A stretch of 64,000 nt of DNA, taken from assembly GCF_933775445.1 (NCBI RefSeq), contig NC_065877.1:33430694-33494693 (forward strand), written 5' to 3'. Positions 33,082 through 46,990 of the stretch are shown piece after piece; the first letter of the stretch is position 1; each line of letters starts with the position of its first letter. Below the pieces are notes generated by a model, which saw nothing but the letters and a program-made list of their open reading frames with translations, searched no databases and had not been told where the DNA came from. Made by a program: the position numbers and the translations under genes. The DNA comes from Argentina anserina. Its lineage: Eukaryota > Streptophyta > Magnoliopsida > Rosales > Rosaceae.

Positions 33082-35220
33082 GGTTCAGAGAAACAATGTG
33101 GACTGTTGCAGGAAAGATTGGAGTGATGGAAAATATATATATCAGATATTAAGCAAATATAGCAATCACATATTTTGAAAGCCACTCGTTTGGCCATATT
33201 TACCAACCTCATCATGATGCAACTTTATTTTTCGACAAGTTTCATAAATGAATTGAAACTTGGACAAAAAAAACAGAAGCCCACCTCTGGTATCCATTAT
33301 TTTTGGTGGTGCATTCCTCTGCATAATCAATAAGCAATTATAAAGGGATAATACCCTTTAAAAACAAAAGCCATGTGCATCCAAATTGTATTACTATGAT
33401 TATTAGCAACTTTTACAGCAATAATTTCCACTAAGTTTTTCCAGCAATAATTGAGTCTCTATGTATAGTTTTGAGTTTTGACTCACTCATTTCTCAGGTT
33501 TTGTGTGACAGAAGTGATTGGAACATGATGAGACCAGGTCAATTAGTAATACTGGAGTGGCTTAAGAGGGAAGATAGAAATGATTGTAAAGTAGAGAAAA
33601 GGCTCCAAGCTGGGTTCATGCCCATCACACATTTCATATTTGTCTACATGCTAATGGAGTGTCATGTATGAATCTGGACAAACTAGTCATGGGAGTGCCA
33701 CCAATATTACCTTTCTCTATATGCCTGTGGACTTTACTCTATCATCTGGGGACATAAATATAGGTAGTGGGAATAACAGTAGTGCATGTAGTTTTCACCT
33801 TTCACTGAAGGGAAATATTAAAGCTTTTTTTGTCCCTACCAGAAAGAAATTTGGCGGTGACTTGAATGCTGAAGACATATGCCTATAAGGATTCCACTTA
33901 TTTCAGTGATGGGCATCAATACCATTATGCTGTAGTTGCTATCACAATTACTACACCAGCAGCTAGCAGGTATAACTTCTTGGTGGCAACTTCTCTCTCA
34001 AATAATGTCTTTGATAATGTAAGTTTTAAATTGGAACCCTTTGACAGTTAACAAATGTGCAAATGAGTCTTGATTTAGAGATAAATTTTGAAATATAATT
34101 CAGAGATTGAAAAGTTCTAATCATGCCATTAATCATAATATGGTATAGAATGTTAAAAGAGTTTACAGAATTAATTGCTACAGATCCCTCATAATTAAAC
34201 ACAGATACAAGTGCGTACTCCATTTTTTACATAAGTTTTTTCATTTAGTAGAACACGTACATATACCGACGATATACTCGGGTGAAGGACTATGTACGGG
34301 ATCAAAATGCTATAAATATGTCGGCAAGTTTCCAGCAAGATAAAAAGTATTTAGAGAATAGAACTTCATTAGCAAATAATATAGCATTATTAAGTTCGGC
34401 ACCCAAACAAAATCTATCTGTACAAAGAAGTACAAACTACTGCAATCAATCATATATAAAAAATTACAAACTAGTGTGACCAATAATTGCCTTATATATA
34501 CAATTGAGATTGAATATGCCAAAACACACAATTATGTATAAATGACTCTCATAGTATCATTTGCCACCAGCCCCAGTAAGACCACATGTTGATCTTCTAA
34601 CTTAGAGCTGGCAATGCAAAGTAGTCACTACTCAGTACTCAACTACTCACTAGGAGAATAATATATGTAAAAATGTACATATTCTTTCAAAAGATCAAGT
34701 ACTTTACAGTAGACGGTATAACAACGATGTTTGAACATATATTCACCTAATCACCCTGCATGCAACTGATGCAAGCATCGATCTATGAGATCGTGTCTCC
34801 AATGTCAAAGTCGAGACAATCTCTAAAGAGAGCCTGAGTATCACAGTATAGCTCTTCGATCAATGCAGTGATGCAAAATGTAGTTCCAGTCCTGAAATTA
34901 GTCCATTATCGATTCAAAATGTAAAGCTAGGTACGTCGACAGAGATACTTACAGGATGGATAAATGGTTATGCGAAACCGGAAAACTTACATCTTTCCAT
35001 GCCTTGGCTTTCCTTCCACAACTCAGATCATGCGTGTTCTAGAATGTTTAAATTTCCATCGGAGCCGTAAAAACATGAACTTCTCTTGCCAGTTGACACT
35101 TGTGATTTGCAGAAGCCGAAAACCGAAGCTGTAAACATCATACTAATTCATAGAATAAAAACATCTTCTTACATATTTAGAGGAACATATATAACCTCAT
35201 TTTTTGCAACCATTATAGAA
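33082..35220. other. Intergenic upstream of TBL copy 1; no gene
   Basis: AT-rich sequence containing the presumed promoter of the minus-strand TBL gene. The short frames here have no recognisable motifs. Confidence 0.4.
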
Positions 35221-35224
35221 GTAG

Positions 35225-35866
35225 GGGTGGACTTTTAGACACCGAACAACCGAAAACCGATTAAAACCGTACCGAACCGATATTGAGAAATTGAAACCGA
35301 ACAAAACCGATTTATCGGTTCTAGTTTTAACATTAAATTGAATAGTTCGATTTTTGGTTTGCGGTTTCGTTCATGTACAAACCAATCAAACCGAACCGAA
35401 TCTAGTAATAAGTGTACATCATGTTTTTATTGATTAAGAGTTATATACGATATACATGATTTTACATGATTACGGTCTCAAAATGTCTAACTTAATTATT
35501 CACAGTCTTTAACTCATTAAATATTACATTTTGGTTAATACTCTATCGTAACTTTGTTGATTTTATTTATTTTTTCTAATTTATCACAATCTAGTTTACT
35601 TATTTACTAATTTGAAGTACTGAACTTATATCTTAGAACTTTATTTTTATTTTAACTTTTGTTTTAAGTCAAGTGTGAAAAATTATTACAAATGATAGGT
35701 TATGTAATCGAAACCAAACTGAACCGAATCAAATTATAAATTAACCGAAACCGTGATTAATAGATATTTTTTCTGTTTTGGTTTTGAGAAATACAAAACC
35801 GAGACTTCGGTTTTGATTTTCAGTTAGTGCTCTTAAACCGAACCGAGTTCATATAGGGATGAAACA
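35225..35866. mobile_element. Probable non-autonomous hAT-like element
   Basis: The left part reads GGGGTGGACTTTTAGACACC and is followed by many ACCGAAC/AACCGA motifs on one strand. The right part carries the same kind of motif (AAACTGAACCGAATC, AAACCGAACCGAGTT). Clustered subterminal repeats around an AT-rich core fit short hAT derivatives. The exact right end and target duplication could not be fixed. Confidence 0.45.
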
Positions 35867-35924
35867 TATATAGCCCCACAATGGAACCGTTGTTCATTAT
35901 GAAGCTCCATCCGAGCTATTGTTT

Positions 35925-35956
<32 letters not shown>

Positions 35957-35959
<3 letters not shown>

Positions 35960-36350
35960 TCTATGTCCAGAGTGAAGCTTCATTTTAGAATTTCAGAGTG
36001 AAGTTCCAATTTTGGCACACTTTTCGGTCAAATGTTTTCAGCATAAGCGATTCAATATTTAGGTATGTTATTCAAGATCATCTCTACAAAATTTCATTTA
36101 ATTCAGACATCGTTAATGTATTGAAATTAGATTAAATCAATGAATGAATTAAAATTGTTCAACGTGAACCGTTCGTGTAAATCTCAATTTTGAAAGCTCA
36201 AATCATTGTCAAATTGGATGAAATTTTATAGAGATGATTTTGAATAACATATCTAAATATTGAATCGCTTATGGTGAAAATATTTAATTGAAAAGTGTGC
36301 CAAAAGTGGAACTTCACTCTGAAATTTCAGAGTGAAGCTTCATTTACTCA
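35957..36350. mobile_element. Palindromic foldback MITE, copy 1
   Basis: CAGAGTGAAGCTTCATTTT at the left has its complement at the right (AGAGTGAAGCTTCA). The pairing continues through AGCGATTCAATATTTAGGTATGTTATTCAAGATCATC and its complement, so almost the entire 390 bp folds on itself. It lies directly beside a (TA)n tract (35929-35956). A second copy is at 41711-42107. Confidence 0.85.
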
Positions 36351-37749
36351 TATCAGCGTTTTTCTTCCTTTTCTTGGTGCAATATCCCAAAACTCTAACT
36401 AGGAAGCACATGCATGGTGCAGTGTTGCACTAAGAGTAGCCTCATTTTGAAACTTGACTCTTTAAAAACGTGGTTTGAAGTTAATCGAAAGTCCATTCCT
36501 TAATGTACCAGTTACTTCCTGTCGTGTTTGCAATTTTTCTCGGCTGCCCTAAAACAGCATGCACCCAATTTTCACCAGTGCCGACTTGTAAGACATTGTA
36601 GCCAGGAAGCCCCATCTCTCCAGCATTAAAATTTTCACCCTGATAGCCCTCACAGCATCAAAATCAATCAACTTGACCTGATTGTGCAATAACTCACCAC
36701 ACAAGTGTTCTTTTGCTTTGTCATTGAGATTCACAAGAGTCCAACCAATGGATACAATTGTCAGTAATCAGCTTACTATTTCACACTTGGCTTAATTTGC
36801 TTGTATAAATCTAAACGCAGTTCAGTTACTATACCACCACAGGTCACAGATGCTGTGAGTAACATAGGTCAATGCTTTCGATAGCTCAGTTTCGGCATCC
36901 CTTGTTCCGCAACAGGTATCACCTGTTCCAAATGTTGCAACATGGCAAACCATCCGACAAAGCAATCTTCGAGATAATTAAAGATGCGAACACGGGCGAT
37001 CGAATCAACTGACGACGATCAATATTCGCTTCTTCTATACCTTTAACGTGATCACGACTCTATACAAATAGTACATTGTTTCTTTCCAACGGTATCTTCC
37101 AAACTTCAAATTTCAATTTCTTGATACACTGACGGATAGGATGATATATATGATGATCGTCTGAGAGAATAAGGTGACATTGTGCAAGCAATATGCCACT
37201 GAGGGTAGTCATCAACCTGTTCAATGCAGCAAATACTTCATCATTAATGGTACTAATACTTAACTTTGAATCGGGACGATCGGAGAGACAGAGCTTGCAG
37301 CCGACGACGTCTGCGTCCGGAACTAGGGATCAAGAAACCCTTGGCTAGGTAACGGTTAGATTGTTAGTGTGGAAATGTGGGGAGAGTTTATTGAGCTTGT
37401 ATTTTCTTCTTCAAAGGCGAACCGGTCCAGACAGTGTAGGCCCACGGTGAAGTGGGTTTACCTAGCCCGTCACTGTTTTGTCTAGCCCACTTAAGATGGA
37501 GTATTTCGGCTGCAGTACACAAGGATTTTCCGATATGGTACGGAGTTTGGTTACCTCGCTTAATTTTGAGTCTTCGAGCTAAAATCTACTTTGGTACATA
37601 AACTAAAATACTTCCAACAGTTTTCATATCATATTTATTTAATAGCCACTAATTACATCGTAAATAGACTCTCAATCAACACCAAAAGAAAGCTTGATTA
37701 CATTTGAATAAAATTAAGCAAAATGAGGAATCAAAGAAGCCACCTTGGA
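36351..37749. other. Intergenic between the TBL genes; no supported gene
   Basis: A minus-strand frame at 36549-36734 and neighbouring unique-looking sequence (about 36840-37340) might be gene remnants, but nothing in them is recognisable. No intact gene is seen. Confidence 0.35.
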
Positions 37750-39178
37750 TCAATGCAATCTTCTGTCTCTCGAATGCCGCTTCTCCTCAGCTGATCTGAT
37801 ACCCTCCGTCTTCAACATCTCAAGCAAGAAATCACTCCAAGTGTCAATAGGTCCTGGCAAGCACCAATGCACACAGTCATTATACAAAGTGACTTTTTCT
37901 TCTGGCCAATGCCCATATCTACTGGGATGACCATCTGGCCTTAGTAACATGGCTTGTGTTGTGTCCAATAACCTATATTTCAACCCCTTCTTTCTCCCTT
38001 CCTTCTCAGCAACCCTGTACTCCTCTAATTGTATCATGTAAAACTCCAAACTGACACCCTCTAATTGGGTCTCATTGCTCCTAAACGGCTTCGTTCTCAC
38101 ACAATCTCCTCCTGCGTTCCAGTTCCCATTCTCAAAATGTGATGGTGCAAAGGTCCTGAGATAGGTTATACCCGTGTAATTCTTCAAGCTGTTGATGGCC
38201 TTGAAAGCCGTCTTAAACGCCTTTCTGTAGCCGTAGTACATTCCGACGTCAGGGACATTGTCTAGGAGGCAATAGTGACAACCTGAGATTTTGTTATTTT
38301 CATGGAACACCATGGATCGCATGAACCAATGCCCTGCCGAAATAATGAGGTAATCAAACTCTTCAACTTGGCTTGTCCATGCCTCATCAAATTCGTCGAG
38401 GTATAGACCGAAGATGCCAGTGTTGGTTGGACCATGAATGTCTTCTTCTTTGGATTTGATCAAATGTGGCGTCCAATATGAGGCCATCGTGAAGTTGTAG
38501 GATGTGTATTTCCAGCGTTTGAATTTCTCATCCTTTGTGTACGAAACATCTATTGGATATTCCACCTGAGAAAAATAAACAATTACTAATCAGAAGAGAT
38601 ATTCATAAATTGTTCACGTACGTACAATAAAAATGATCAAAGAATGCAAATGTGTGATTCAGTATTCAGTTCTTAACACTGTTCTACTATATGTTGCAAC
38701 TTGCGACCAACAATCCCAGCTACAAATACATGATAGACTACTCCCTTGTCCCTACTTCGATAGCCAAAACCTGTCTTCTTAGAGATGCTGAACAGCTGAA
38801 GGGTACAATCACATCTGCATGCTACAGAAATGGTAGGTCCAGAACACCATGTGGATGATAAACATATAATTTGCGATCAGTGAACATGCACAAGGTTTCA
38901 GATAACTAATCTCTGATTAATAATAGAGTATAAAAATACAGCACAACAAGACACAAGGGAACATGCCAGAGCTGGAAGAGAGACGAGTTCAGCCAAACAC
39001 AGCTCCATCTGTTTAGATCAAGACAGTTGTCTTGACTATTGACACTTATCTCTGTGTTATTCATTTATTCCATCGAATATATGTCAAGAGGTCCCGAATG
39101 TCCCTTAGGTTTATCTGATTTGTTCTATACGATCTCATCAAAAGCCATCAGCTCTATAGCTCGATATTTTAAACCAAC

Positions 39179-39221
<43 letters not shown>

Positions 39222-41221
39222 TTCGTTTATATCACGAAAGTTTAGGGTTTCGGATCTCACTCTTAATGAATTTGGGATATAAACGTTAAGGGCACGTAGT
39301 TGATTTTGTTGTTAGATTAAATAACTAGCTGGCCTGTTTAAGTGAGATTTTATGACCATTTTTTGGTGTGTATTTCAATCTGAAGGGTGTGAAAAGAAAT
39401 TAAGGACTAGAGAGGGTTTCATACATGTGTAGGGAAAGACATACTCATTTGGATAAGAGGGGGTGGCAAAGATTCCTAGATATATTTTACTTAATTAGAT
39501 TGATAATAAAAAAGTAGTGAGGACTGCGTATTTTTACCTAATCTTCAGCAAGCTTCAACTATACATAAAGGTTTAGGTCAACTAATCTTGAGTGCAGATC
39601 TAAATCTCACGGCATGGGACAAAACTAACTATCAAGATCGAATCCAAAACTTTAATTAACCTCTTTAGTTTCTTTTTTTTTTTGGGTAAAGAAAACTTTA
39701 ATCTTTAATCTTCTTTATACACTTACTTTCTGTTGTTGATCAATAATTAACAATCCATGTTCATGGTCCACAAAGGTTATTATCAGAACAATCTAGACTA
39801 TACTAACAGAAAAATATGAGATCAAGTCTTATGTTTGATTGAAAATAATATAGAAATAATAAATATTATTATTATTGGGGGAAAAAAATAGTCGCAAAAC
39901 TCAACAACATCAAGCATCAAATCAATAATTGCATCCATAATTCATTCTCACAAAACTATTATATCACGTACGTAATTACCATAAGAGCATCTTAATTATA
40001 ATTCTTTTGTGTTGTCGCTAGAAACAAGATTCTACGAAATTTACATATAGGTCGATCCAATAAAGGACCACGCTCGAGATAAGCTAACCACCATTTATAC
40101 TAACTTTTAGGGTCACATATGCATCAAAAAAGATTGGTCACATATCGGCTTATCATCAGTTTCACTACAAATATGCATAATCATGTACTCATAAGAGCCT
40201 ACATGCTGAACAGTGGAGAGGTCGATAAAATATGGTGTTAGATAATGGTTATTTTCTTGACATAATTACACGAAGTACTCATTAGCTCTGAATTATAGCA
40301 TCCATGCCATTATTAATAACAATTCCAATTTAGGGTGGTGTTATTGACGCACCCTATTTTGTTATTCACACACCCTACTAATGATTTAAGCCAATAAAAA
40401 CAAGCAAAAGTAGTAGAGTGCATTAAAAGAGTAATAAAAAATGTATAAGGTGTGTTAATAACAATTCCAATATATATATATATATATATAAAGTAGTCGT
40501 CTTTATTAGTTACGTAAATAACCGATCTCTATGACGATAAGCACTTAAAATCCACAGTTATGTGTGTACATCGTGAATTTCACTTCCATGCATATAATTA
40601 TTTTTTGTTTTTGAAGAAAAATCCATGCATATAATTATTAGGGAGGGAGATTATCGCGGCATATAGAAGTTTATTACAGAGTCATATGAAATGGTCAAAG
40701 TAATACGTACGTACCCTAGAAAGAAGGCATATCAGAGACTGCATTTGATTTCTACCCACAGAATCTCCGACGAAGGCCAACGACTTTCCTCTGAGCAATT
40801 CAAGGAACTGAGCCGGGTTGAAAACGGGCAGGTCACACCCGTCGGGCTTCCATTTCCATTTCATGAACTCTGAGTCTGGTCTTCCATATTTCTGGCAGTT
40901 TTGATGCTCGTGAATCGCCCAACATGTCGTGTTCGTGTAATAAGGAGCCTCTGGATTTGGAATCCATTCTCCACTGAATATGTCACACTTAAGATTATTG
41001 GTTATAGTTGGCAACTTCTCATGAACTTCCTCATCAAAAGATGGAGAAGATGGTGGGTTTGGAATAGTTTTACTAAGGAATAGAGAGCTGCTACGATAAT
41101 AGAATGGAATTATTGTAAGAAGAAGTAGGGCAAAGACTAGAAGCGCAATCTTTCTTGGAGTCTTTAGTATAAGTGTCTGGCATTTCCCAGAGTGAAGCTC
41201 ATGATCATGGTAGTGCTTCAT
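37750..41221 (-). CDS. Trichome birefringence-like (TBL) polysaccharide O-acetyltransferase, copy 2
   Basis: Exon 1 is 40715-41221 and exon 2 is 37750-38565, phase 0 (LLSR then VEYPID), giving 440 residues. The N-terminal anchor is at about residues 26-43. The TBL region contains [17 protein letters not shown] and [14 protein letters not shown]. The GDS motif is GDSVGRNQ (Ser154) and the DxxH motif is [14 protein letters not shown] (Asp399, His402), so the catalytic residues are all present. The C-terminus is longer and more basic than in copy 1. It has the same exon structure and orientation as copy 1, hence a tandem duplication. The 2149-bp intron (38566-40714) is far longer than the 144-bp intron of copy 1 and holds repeats. 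Confidence 0.91.
39180..39221. repeat. Compound (TA)n(CA)n microsatellite
   Basis: About eight TA units are followed directly by about thirteen CA units, within the long intron of the second TBL gene. Confidence 0.95.
40313..40471. mobile_element. Small MITE-like insertion in the TBL intron
   Basis: A 17-bp direct repeat TTAATAACAATTCCAAT is found at 40313-40329 and 40455-40471. Between them, TTATTGACGCACCCTAT at the left pairs imperfectly with GGTGTGTTAATA at the right. This could be a short element with flanking duplication, but the inverted repeat and the direct repeat do not abut cleanly on the left. Confidence 0.35.
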
Positions 41222-41669
41222 TGAACAACAGAAGAGAGAAAGAGAGAGAAAGAGAAAGGGAGAAATGTAATAATCTAAAGGCCTTGGGAAGAGAGACTAC
41301 GTATGCTGAAAAGAAAAGGGTGTAGGAAAATTTCAAAGAGGGTGTTTGGTTAGTTAGTGATTACTATTTCTTTATTTATTTTTAAATATATATTTTTCTA
41401 TTAATATGGGCTGTGGATGGGAATGAAAATGATGCTACTCCTAACCAGATCTGTTGATCAACTATGTGAGCCTTTTTCATTTGGAGTATGTGACCAAGCA
41501 CGTTTCGAAAGAATCATCGATCGTGAATTCGAGATAAATAGAAAAGAACCTTATAAAAAGAAATCTCATCATGAGGCTCGTATAGTCCTATCTAGGCCGC
41601 TACACATCTTTAAGAATCCTCTTAAATATTATATAAGATTTTATTTGGTTATTTCAGACGTGTTTGTTT

Positions 41670-41671
<2 letters not shown>

Positions 41672-41710
<39 letters not shown>
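41672..41710. repeat. (TA)n microsatellite
   Basis: About 19 TA units, immediately left of the second foldback MITE copy. Another short TA run lies on its right side (42109-42125). Confidence 0.97.
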
Positions 41711-41714
<4 letters not shown>

Positions 41715-42107
41715 TTATCCAGAGTGAAGCTTCACTCTGAAATTACAGAGTGAAGTTTCAATTTTGACACATTTTTCGGTCAATTTTTTTCACCATAAGC
41801 GATTCAATATTTAGGTATGTTATTCAAGATCATCCATACAAAATTTCATCTAATTCGGACATCGTTTGAGCTTTCAAATTAGATTAAATCAATGAATGAA
41901 TTAAAACTGTTCAACGTGAACCGTTCGTGTAAATCTCAATTTTGAAAGCTCAAATGATGTCCGAATTAGATGAAATTTTGTAAGGATGATCTTGAATAAC
42001 ATACCTAAATATTGAATCGCTTATGGTGAAAAAAATTGACCGAAAAGTGTGTCAAAATTGAAACTTCACTCTATAATTTTCAGAGTGAAGCTTCACTCTG
42101 CATAGGG
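41711..42107. mobile_element. Palindromic foldback MITE, copy 2
   Basis: It has the same family sequence as 35957-36350: GAGTGAAGCTTCACTCTG at both ends, and the AGCGATTCAATATTTAGGTATG arm with its complement inside. The two halves pair over most of their length. It is flanked by TA runs on both sides, implying insertion into a TA microsatellite. Confidence 0.88.
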
Positions 42108-42125
42108 ATATATATATATATATAT

Positions 42126-43552
42126 AAGTTCAAAGTTTCATGTGATCGATATGAAAATTTAGATCGAGCTAATTCAATAATCCAAATTGATCAAGAAGTA
42201 CATGTTCGTGTATGATATGAAATTTATTTGCAAGTTTCAAATTATCATGGATCGAACTGTTTTGAACAGTCCAAGGCAAAGTGAGTATATGTTGATGAGG
42301 GTGATGAGGCTTGTTCTTTCAGCATCATTGGAAAAGTCTGATAATTTTGCATGGGAATTACTTGGCGTCTAGGACGCACACTTGTTAACGTTAAGAATTA
42401 GTCGACCAACGGAACCCCATTCACAAATAGATAGTTCTCAAGGCATGCTTGAATTATTTGGTCTAATCAAGCATCGACCAAGAGAGAAAATTATGGCATG
42501 ATATTTCATGTTTACTCAACTTTTATTTCATTTTTGAGACAGATTCTCTTCTGTTAGTTGGGCGTCATTTCTCATAGTCTCATACTTCCTTTCGAGGTTG
42601 TGTGTACGATGACATTAGCTTTAATCTTCACCAAAGTTCAAGGTTATTACTTTTCTTATGCTTATAGTACGTCAAACCAATTTAGGGCTCATCATATAGC
42701 TAATTATGCTCGTTTTAGTTTTTAGAAGTTTGGCATGGAGTTCTGTTCCTCCCCCTTTTGTTACTAATAATTGATCATATATATATATATATCTGTATAT
42801 TCTCTTATTGATTAATTAGTGAAAGCAGTGATCGACCAGAGAACTACAATATATTGTCCATAATTTTTTTTCACGATATTCGATTTTTGACATGCACATC
42901 GATCTGTAAATTTATTTCATATTCTTATTTATCATATTGGGAGACGCCTCCTCTACTGCTGGGAATTCTATTGTTCTTTCTTGCTATATACGTATTCAAA
43001 TGTGATTACAGATATTCACGCATGGTAACTTGGTAAGAAATTTTCTGCAACAAAATGTTGGCACTTGCATGCTCTTCAGCTCTTGAGTTCGACTATTACA
43101 TCAGTTATTGATAACTTATCTATATTTTGCAATAATGGAGAAAATAATCGATTCAATTGAATGATTGAATGGGCAAACAATTAGAATTCATTAACAACCC
43201 ATCAGGTGCATGCTTTACGTACCCAAAATACAAAAGAGACGCGTTCAATTTGTCTACACCTATGACCTATCATCAGTTGGTATCCCATTGCTATCTTATA
43301 CTTCAGCCCCCTCTACAAATTTAAATTATTGATGCTATAGTGCATGGCGCTTAACTAAGCTTATAATTAAATTAGAATTTCTAACCACCGTGATATCTAC
43401 TTCCGCCAGCACTCTATCAACAGATGGTGTGGGCCGTGTGGCTCCGCTCCACCATTCAATGGAGTCATCATCAAACTATTACAATCCTAATTATAATCAT
43501 AGAGGTTATGAAATTATCGATCTTTTAAGCTCTTAAGTCAAGCTTAAAAATC

Positions 43553-43599
<47 letters not shown>

Positions 43600-44820
43600 A
43601 ATAGACCTGCTGTATCATTCACATATATAAATCTTATGGTTCTTCTTTTCGTTTCTCTAAGTTGAGTAAGTTATATACCCTCTAATTAAGTTGGTTGCTA
43701 GTAGCAAGCTTGACTTGGTTTAAAAAACGACTAGTGGGTGGAATTGATGGCAAATGTATGTTTATTTTTGCAAGGTTGGTCGTTAGCTAAGCTATGAGCT
43801 AGCTAGAAGTATGTATATATGTGTGTGTAATAATGTTTGTGTGTGTCACGTATATATATGCCAAGAGAGAAGCTAAGCCGGACGACCTTATTCCATTGAA
43901 TCGTTCAAGTGATCGAGGAGCTCCTTGCATGTCGTCCAGCTAGTGAAACTAATGAATGCAATACAGTCAGGTCAGCTAACTAGACAATACGTCCTTATAA
44001 ACAGAGGGTTTTTTTCTTCAAAGAAATGGTATGTAGTAATAAATTTATGTACCCTTATTTAGCCTTTATCTTATTTGAGCATCAGTCGTGGTTTCGATCA
44101 TTAGCCTATATTACACTTCTCAGTTCTTTACTCGTTTTACATGCTGTTGAAAGATTTGATAGAATTCTTAATTAGACGAGGATCAGATTATCAGAAACAT
44201 TGGCGGACAAACTTCCAAAGACCGACTTATGTTTCAGTATTTTCCGATAATAGACTGTAAAGACACTCGTATGTGAGATGATAACTAGACGGCTAGACGT
44301 GCATATAGAAGTTTCAATTCGATCATATGCATGCATAGATGGAATTCGTTAAAAACTGCTGCATCAAGAACAAAGATGGAAAAGAGAAAGAATGGAACTA
44401 AACTAGCTACTTGAGACTTGTATATATACTGGGCTCAGAGTGTTTTGTTAGTTTTCTAGTGAAAAACATTAGTTGTTCCTTGTTGGATCAATACATCATC
44501 ACACGCCTAAACCAATATTTAGTGGGTTTTTCAAATTGAAATGCTATTGCAAGTTTCCAACACGATATTTGCGAATATACCCAAATCCCAGCCCATCAAG
44601 ATGGTAATCAAGAAGAGAAGAGAAACTCACAGAGTCCCAGCATTCTTAATGGCTTATTGTAATCCTTTTGTTTTTGGTTCAATATTCCCATGTCTAGTCG
44701 CTCCTACTTTTTTTTAATATTTATTTAATAAAGTACAAAGCAAGAGATCAAGACCAAAACTTTAAGAAAACTCAAAAGAAAAAAGAAAAAGAAAGTAGAT
44801 AATCCTATTATGAAAACCGA
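42126..44820. other. Intergenic with compound (TA)n(TG)n microsatellite at 43553-43599
   Basis: AT-rich sequence without a supported gene. A compound TA/TG microsatellite is the only clear feature. Confidence 0.5.
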
Positions 44821-45830
44821 TAATTCAGAAATCCTAAGTAATCAGCTTGTAAGAACTTAACGAGCATACTAGGGAGGCTATCATACCAAGCAAAAGAGTC
44901 ATTGGTGAGGCTTAAATTGGTCATTCTGTCAGCTACCACATTTCATTCTCTGAATATATGACTACATCAAAAAGACATCTGGCGGACTTTAGATAGACAG
45001 TTGTGACAACAGACTCTTAAGTTCCACGGAGGAGAGAAATATTTGGAAGAAAAACATGTCACCACTCACAGAGTCACTTTCCAACCCTAAGTAGAACCAA
45101 CCTCTAGCAATAACAATTTTCAATTGCCAAAATCACAACACAAAGCTCATAATAAAAAGAAGAATTTCAACCAAGTGATTGACAAAAACCCCCTAAAAAA
45201 ACCACGTGAAGAATCCCGAAAAACACCCCCACATGCTGCTGGACCTGGGTTAACTTTAGCCAATCCGTCAGTGTTAATTTTAACCCAAGGATAAATTGGT
45301 GTCTGCCATAAAACATGTTGTATTTTTGGAGCCTTACAGCGGTTGGGAACAACACCCAGAGAGGCCAATAAACGGTCATCAAGAACACTTTTAAAGTGAC
45401 TAGGAGCATAATGGCTAATTTGACGAATCCAAGTCAAAATTGAGCAACACAACTTAGAGCAAAGAGGGCGACGATTGTCAAACCTTAGTCTATTTCGAAC
45501 CTTCCATAACGCCATTAAGGTAAACATGTCTGCCACTAGCCACATATTATAAAGTTGAGAGGAGAAAAGTTTTCGACAATAGCTTACCCAAAAATCTATC
45601 AAAGAGGCAGAACTAGAAAAAGAAGTGTCAAACTGAACAGTCAGCCACCTCCAGACATGTTGAGAAAAAATGACAATGTAAAAATAAATGCAAAGAAGTC
45701 TCAACAGAGCAATAACAAAGCTGATAGATTGACACCACATGAATTCCACATATTTGCAGCCTATCATCAGTAGGTAGCCGCTCTTACGTCGTAACGGAAC
45801 TTTACATAAAGAATGAAACAAAAGTGTCCA
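44820..45830 (-). mobile_element. LINE fragment (zinc-binding and RNase H end of ORF2)
   Basis: The minus-strand frame 45147-45821 resembles the C-terminal part of plant non-LTR retrotransposon polyproteins. It has a reverse-transcriptase zinc-binding-like region followed by the RNase H start (WVKINTDGLAKVNPGPAACGG, the first catalytic Asp block). RNase H-like coding continues leftward to about 44840 with several stops and frameshifts. The reverse transcriptase domain is absent, and no poly-A tail or target duplication was identified. It is an old, dead fragment. Plant RNase H-like domains of this kind also occur as host proteins, but the decay argues against that here. Confidence 0.7.
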
Positions 45831-46985
45831 TATAAAATATCAAATCCAAGAGAGATAAAAACAAAATCTCCGGATTATGGTTTATAAAACTATATTACGA
45901 TTCACACAATTTGCAAGTTGATGTGCATGGGACATATGTATATTGATCAATACACATAACACGTTTACCTAATTCTAATGGGAAGTTAATGGCTAGGTTG
46001 ACCATCTCATTACTTGTACAGCGACATCCACCGTTGGATGATATCAATATTTCCGTGGAGGAAACAAACTCGTTCATATCTGCACTTGAAGTAGTCGATT
46101 ATTTTCCAAATGGAAATTGCCCAGATTACCAGCATTATTCTAGGAAAGTGATTTTGGCAGTTTTGGGTTTTGAGGCAGATAGGTAGATGCATGGCTACCT
46201 TGTAGTTTAGAAATTGGATATCTACAACTCTACGAGGACTTTGTGTGTTCGTGGCTGCATACCTATCTCAGAAGTTGGAGAGTTGAGAAGTTGAGGTTGT
46301 ATGGTTCAATGACTTCAATCTGTCTCAGTGAGCCTTAATTAGGTCAAATATTCCCACCATGATTTAAGCATAGACGTACACCACGTAATAGATGGATGAT
46401 TATTGATACGATTCATCATTTTCCTTGTGCTCCTTGATTACTTAGGATGGAAATGGAAGGGATTATATAGCCCGTACAAAAAGTAATTAATTGATTACAA
46501 TCGATCAAATATGAAATGCATGTGCTGAATGTCGACTATTATATATATATAATATATATGTTTTTTGTTGAGTTTTAATGTAAAGTTTTGCTTTTGTACG
46601 TTCATATTCCGTAACGATTTTAATTATGAAATGTATTTACTTAATTTCTTGAAATGAAGATGAATGAACTGAAAATAAATCCTTGAAAGAAAGCTTCCAG
46701 CATTCTTATATTTTTCAATACTGTACGTACCCCTCAGTTATATGATCTTACTTTTTAATGAATATACCAGAAACAACATGATTTTATGTATATTTTACCA
46801 AAAAAAAAAAGGAGAGAAACAAACTCGTAAACTTGTAGTTAGGAAAATTTCTTTTCATTATCATTCCACGTACTTGTTAATTATCAATATGTTAAAATTG
46901 AAACATACTTTCTGCATTAGCGAATACAATTATATAACAAGAAAATAACAATTTCATACTAATTTAACCCTCTAATTACCAATTT
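45831..46985. other. Intergenic; no gene
   Basis: AT-rich sequence with only short frames that lack motifs. Confidence 0.45.
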
Positions 46986-46990
46986 CAATG

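Noticed and set aside
36549..36734. A 61-codon minus-strand frame between the TBL genes
   Set aside because: It has no recognisable family and no clear splice partners. It may be a gene fragment but cannot be supported.
39039..39245. Frame ending in a Thr-His repeat
   Set aside because: It is an artefact of the (TA)n(CA)n microsatellite in the TBL intron.
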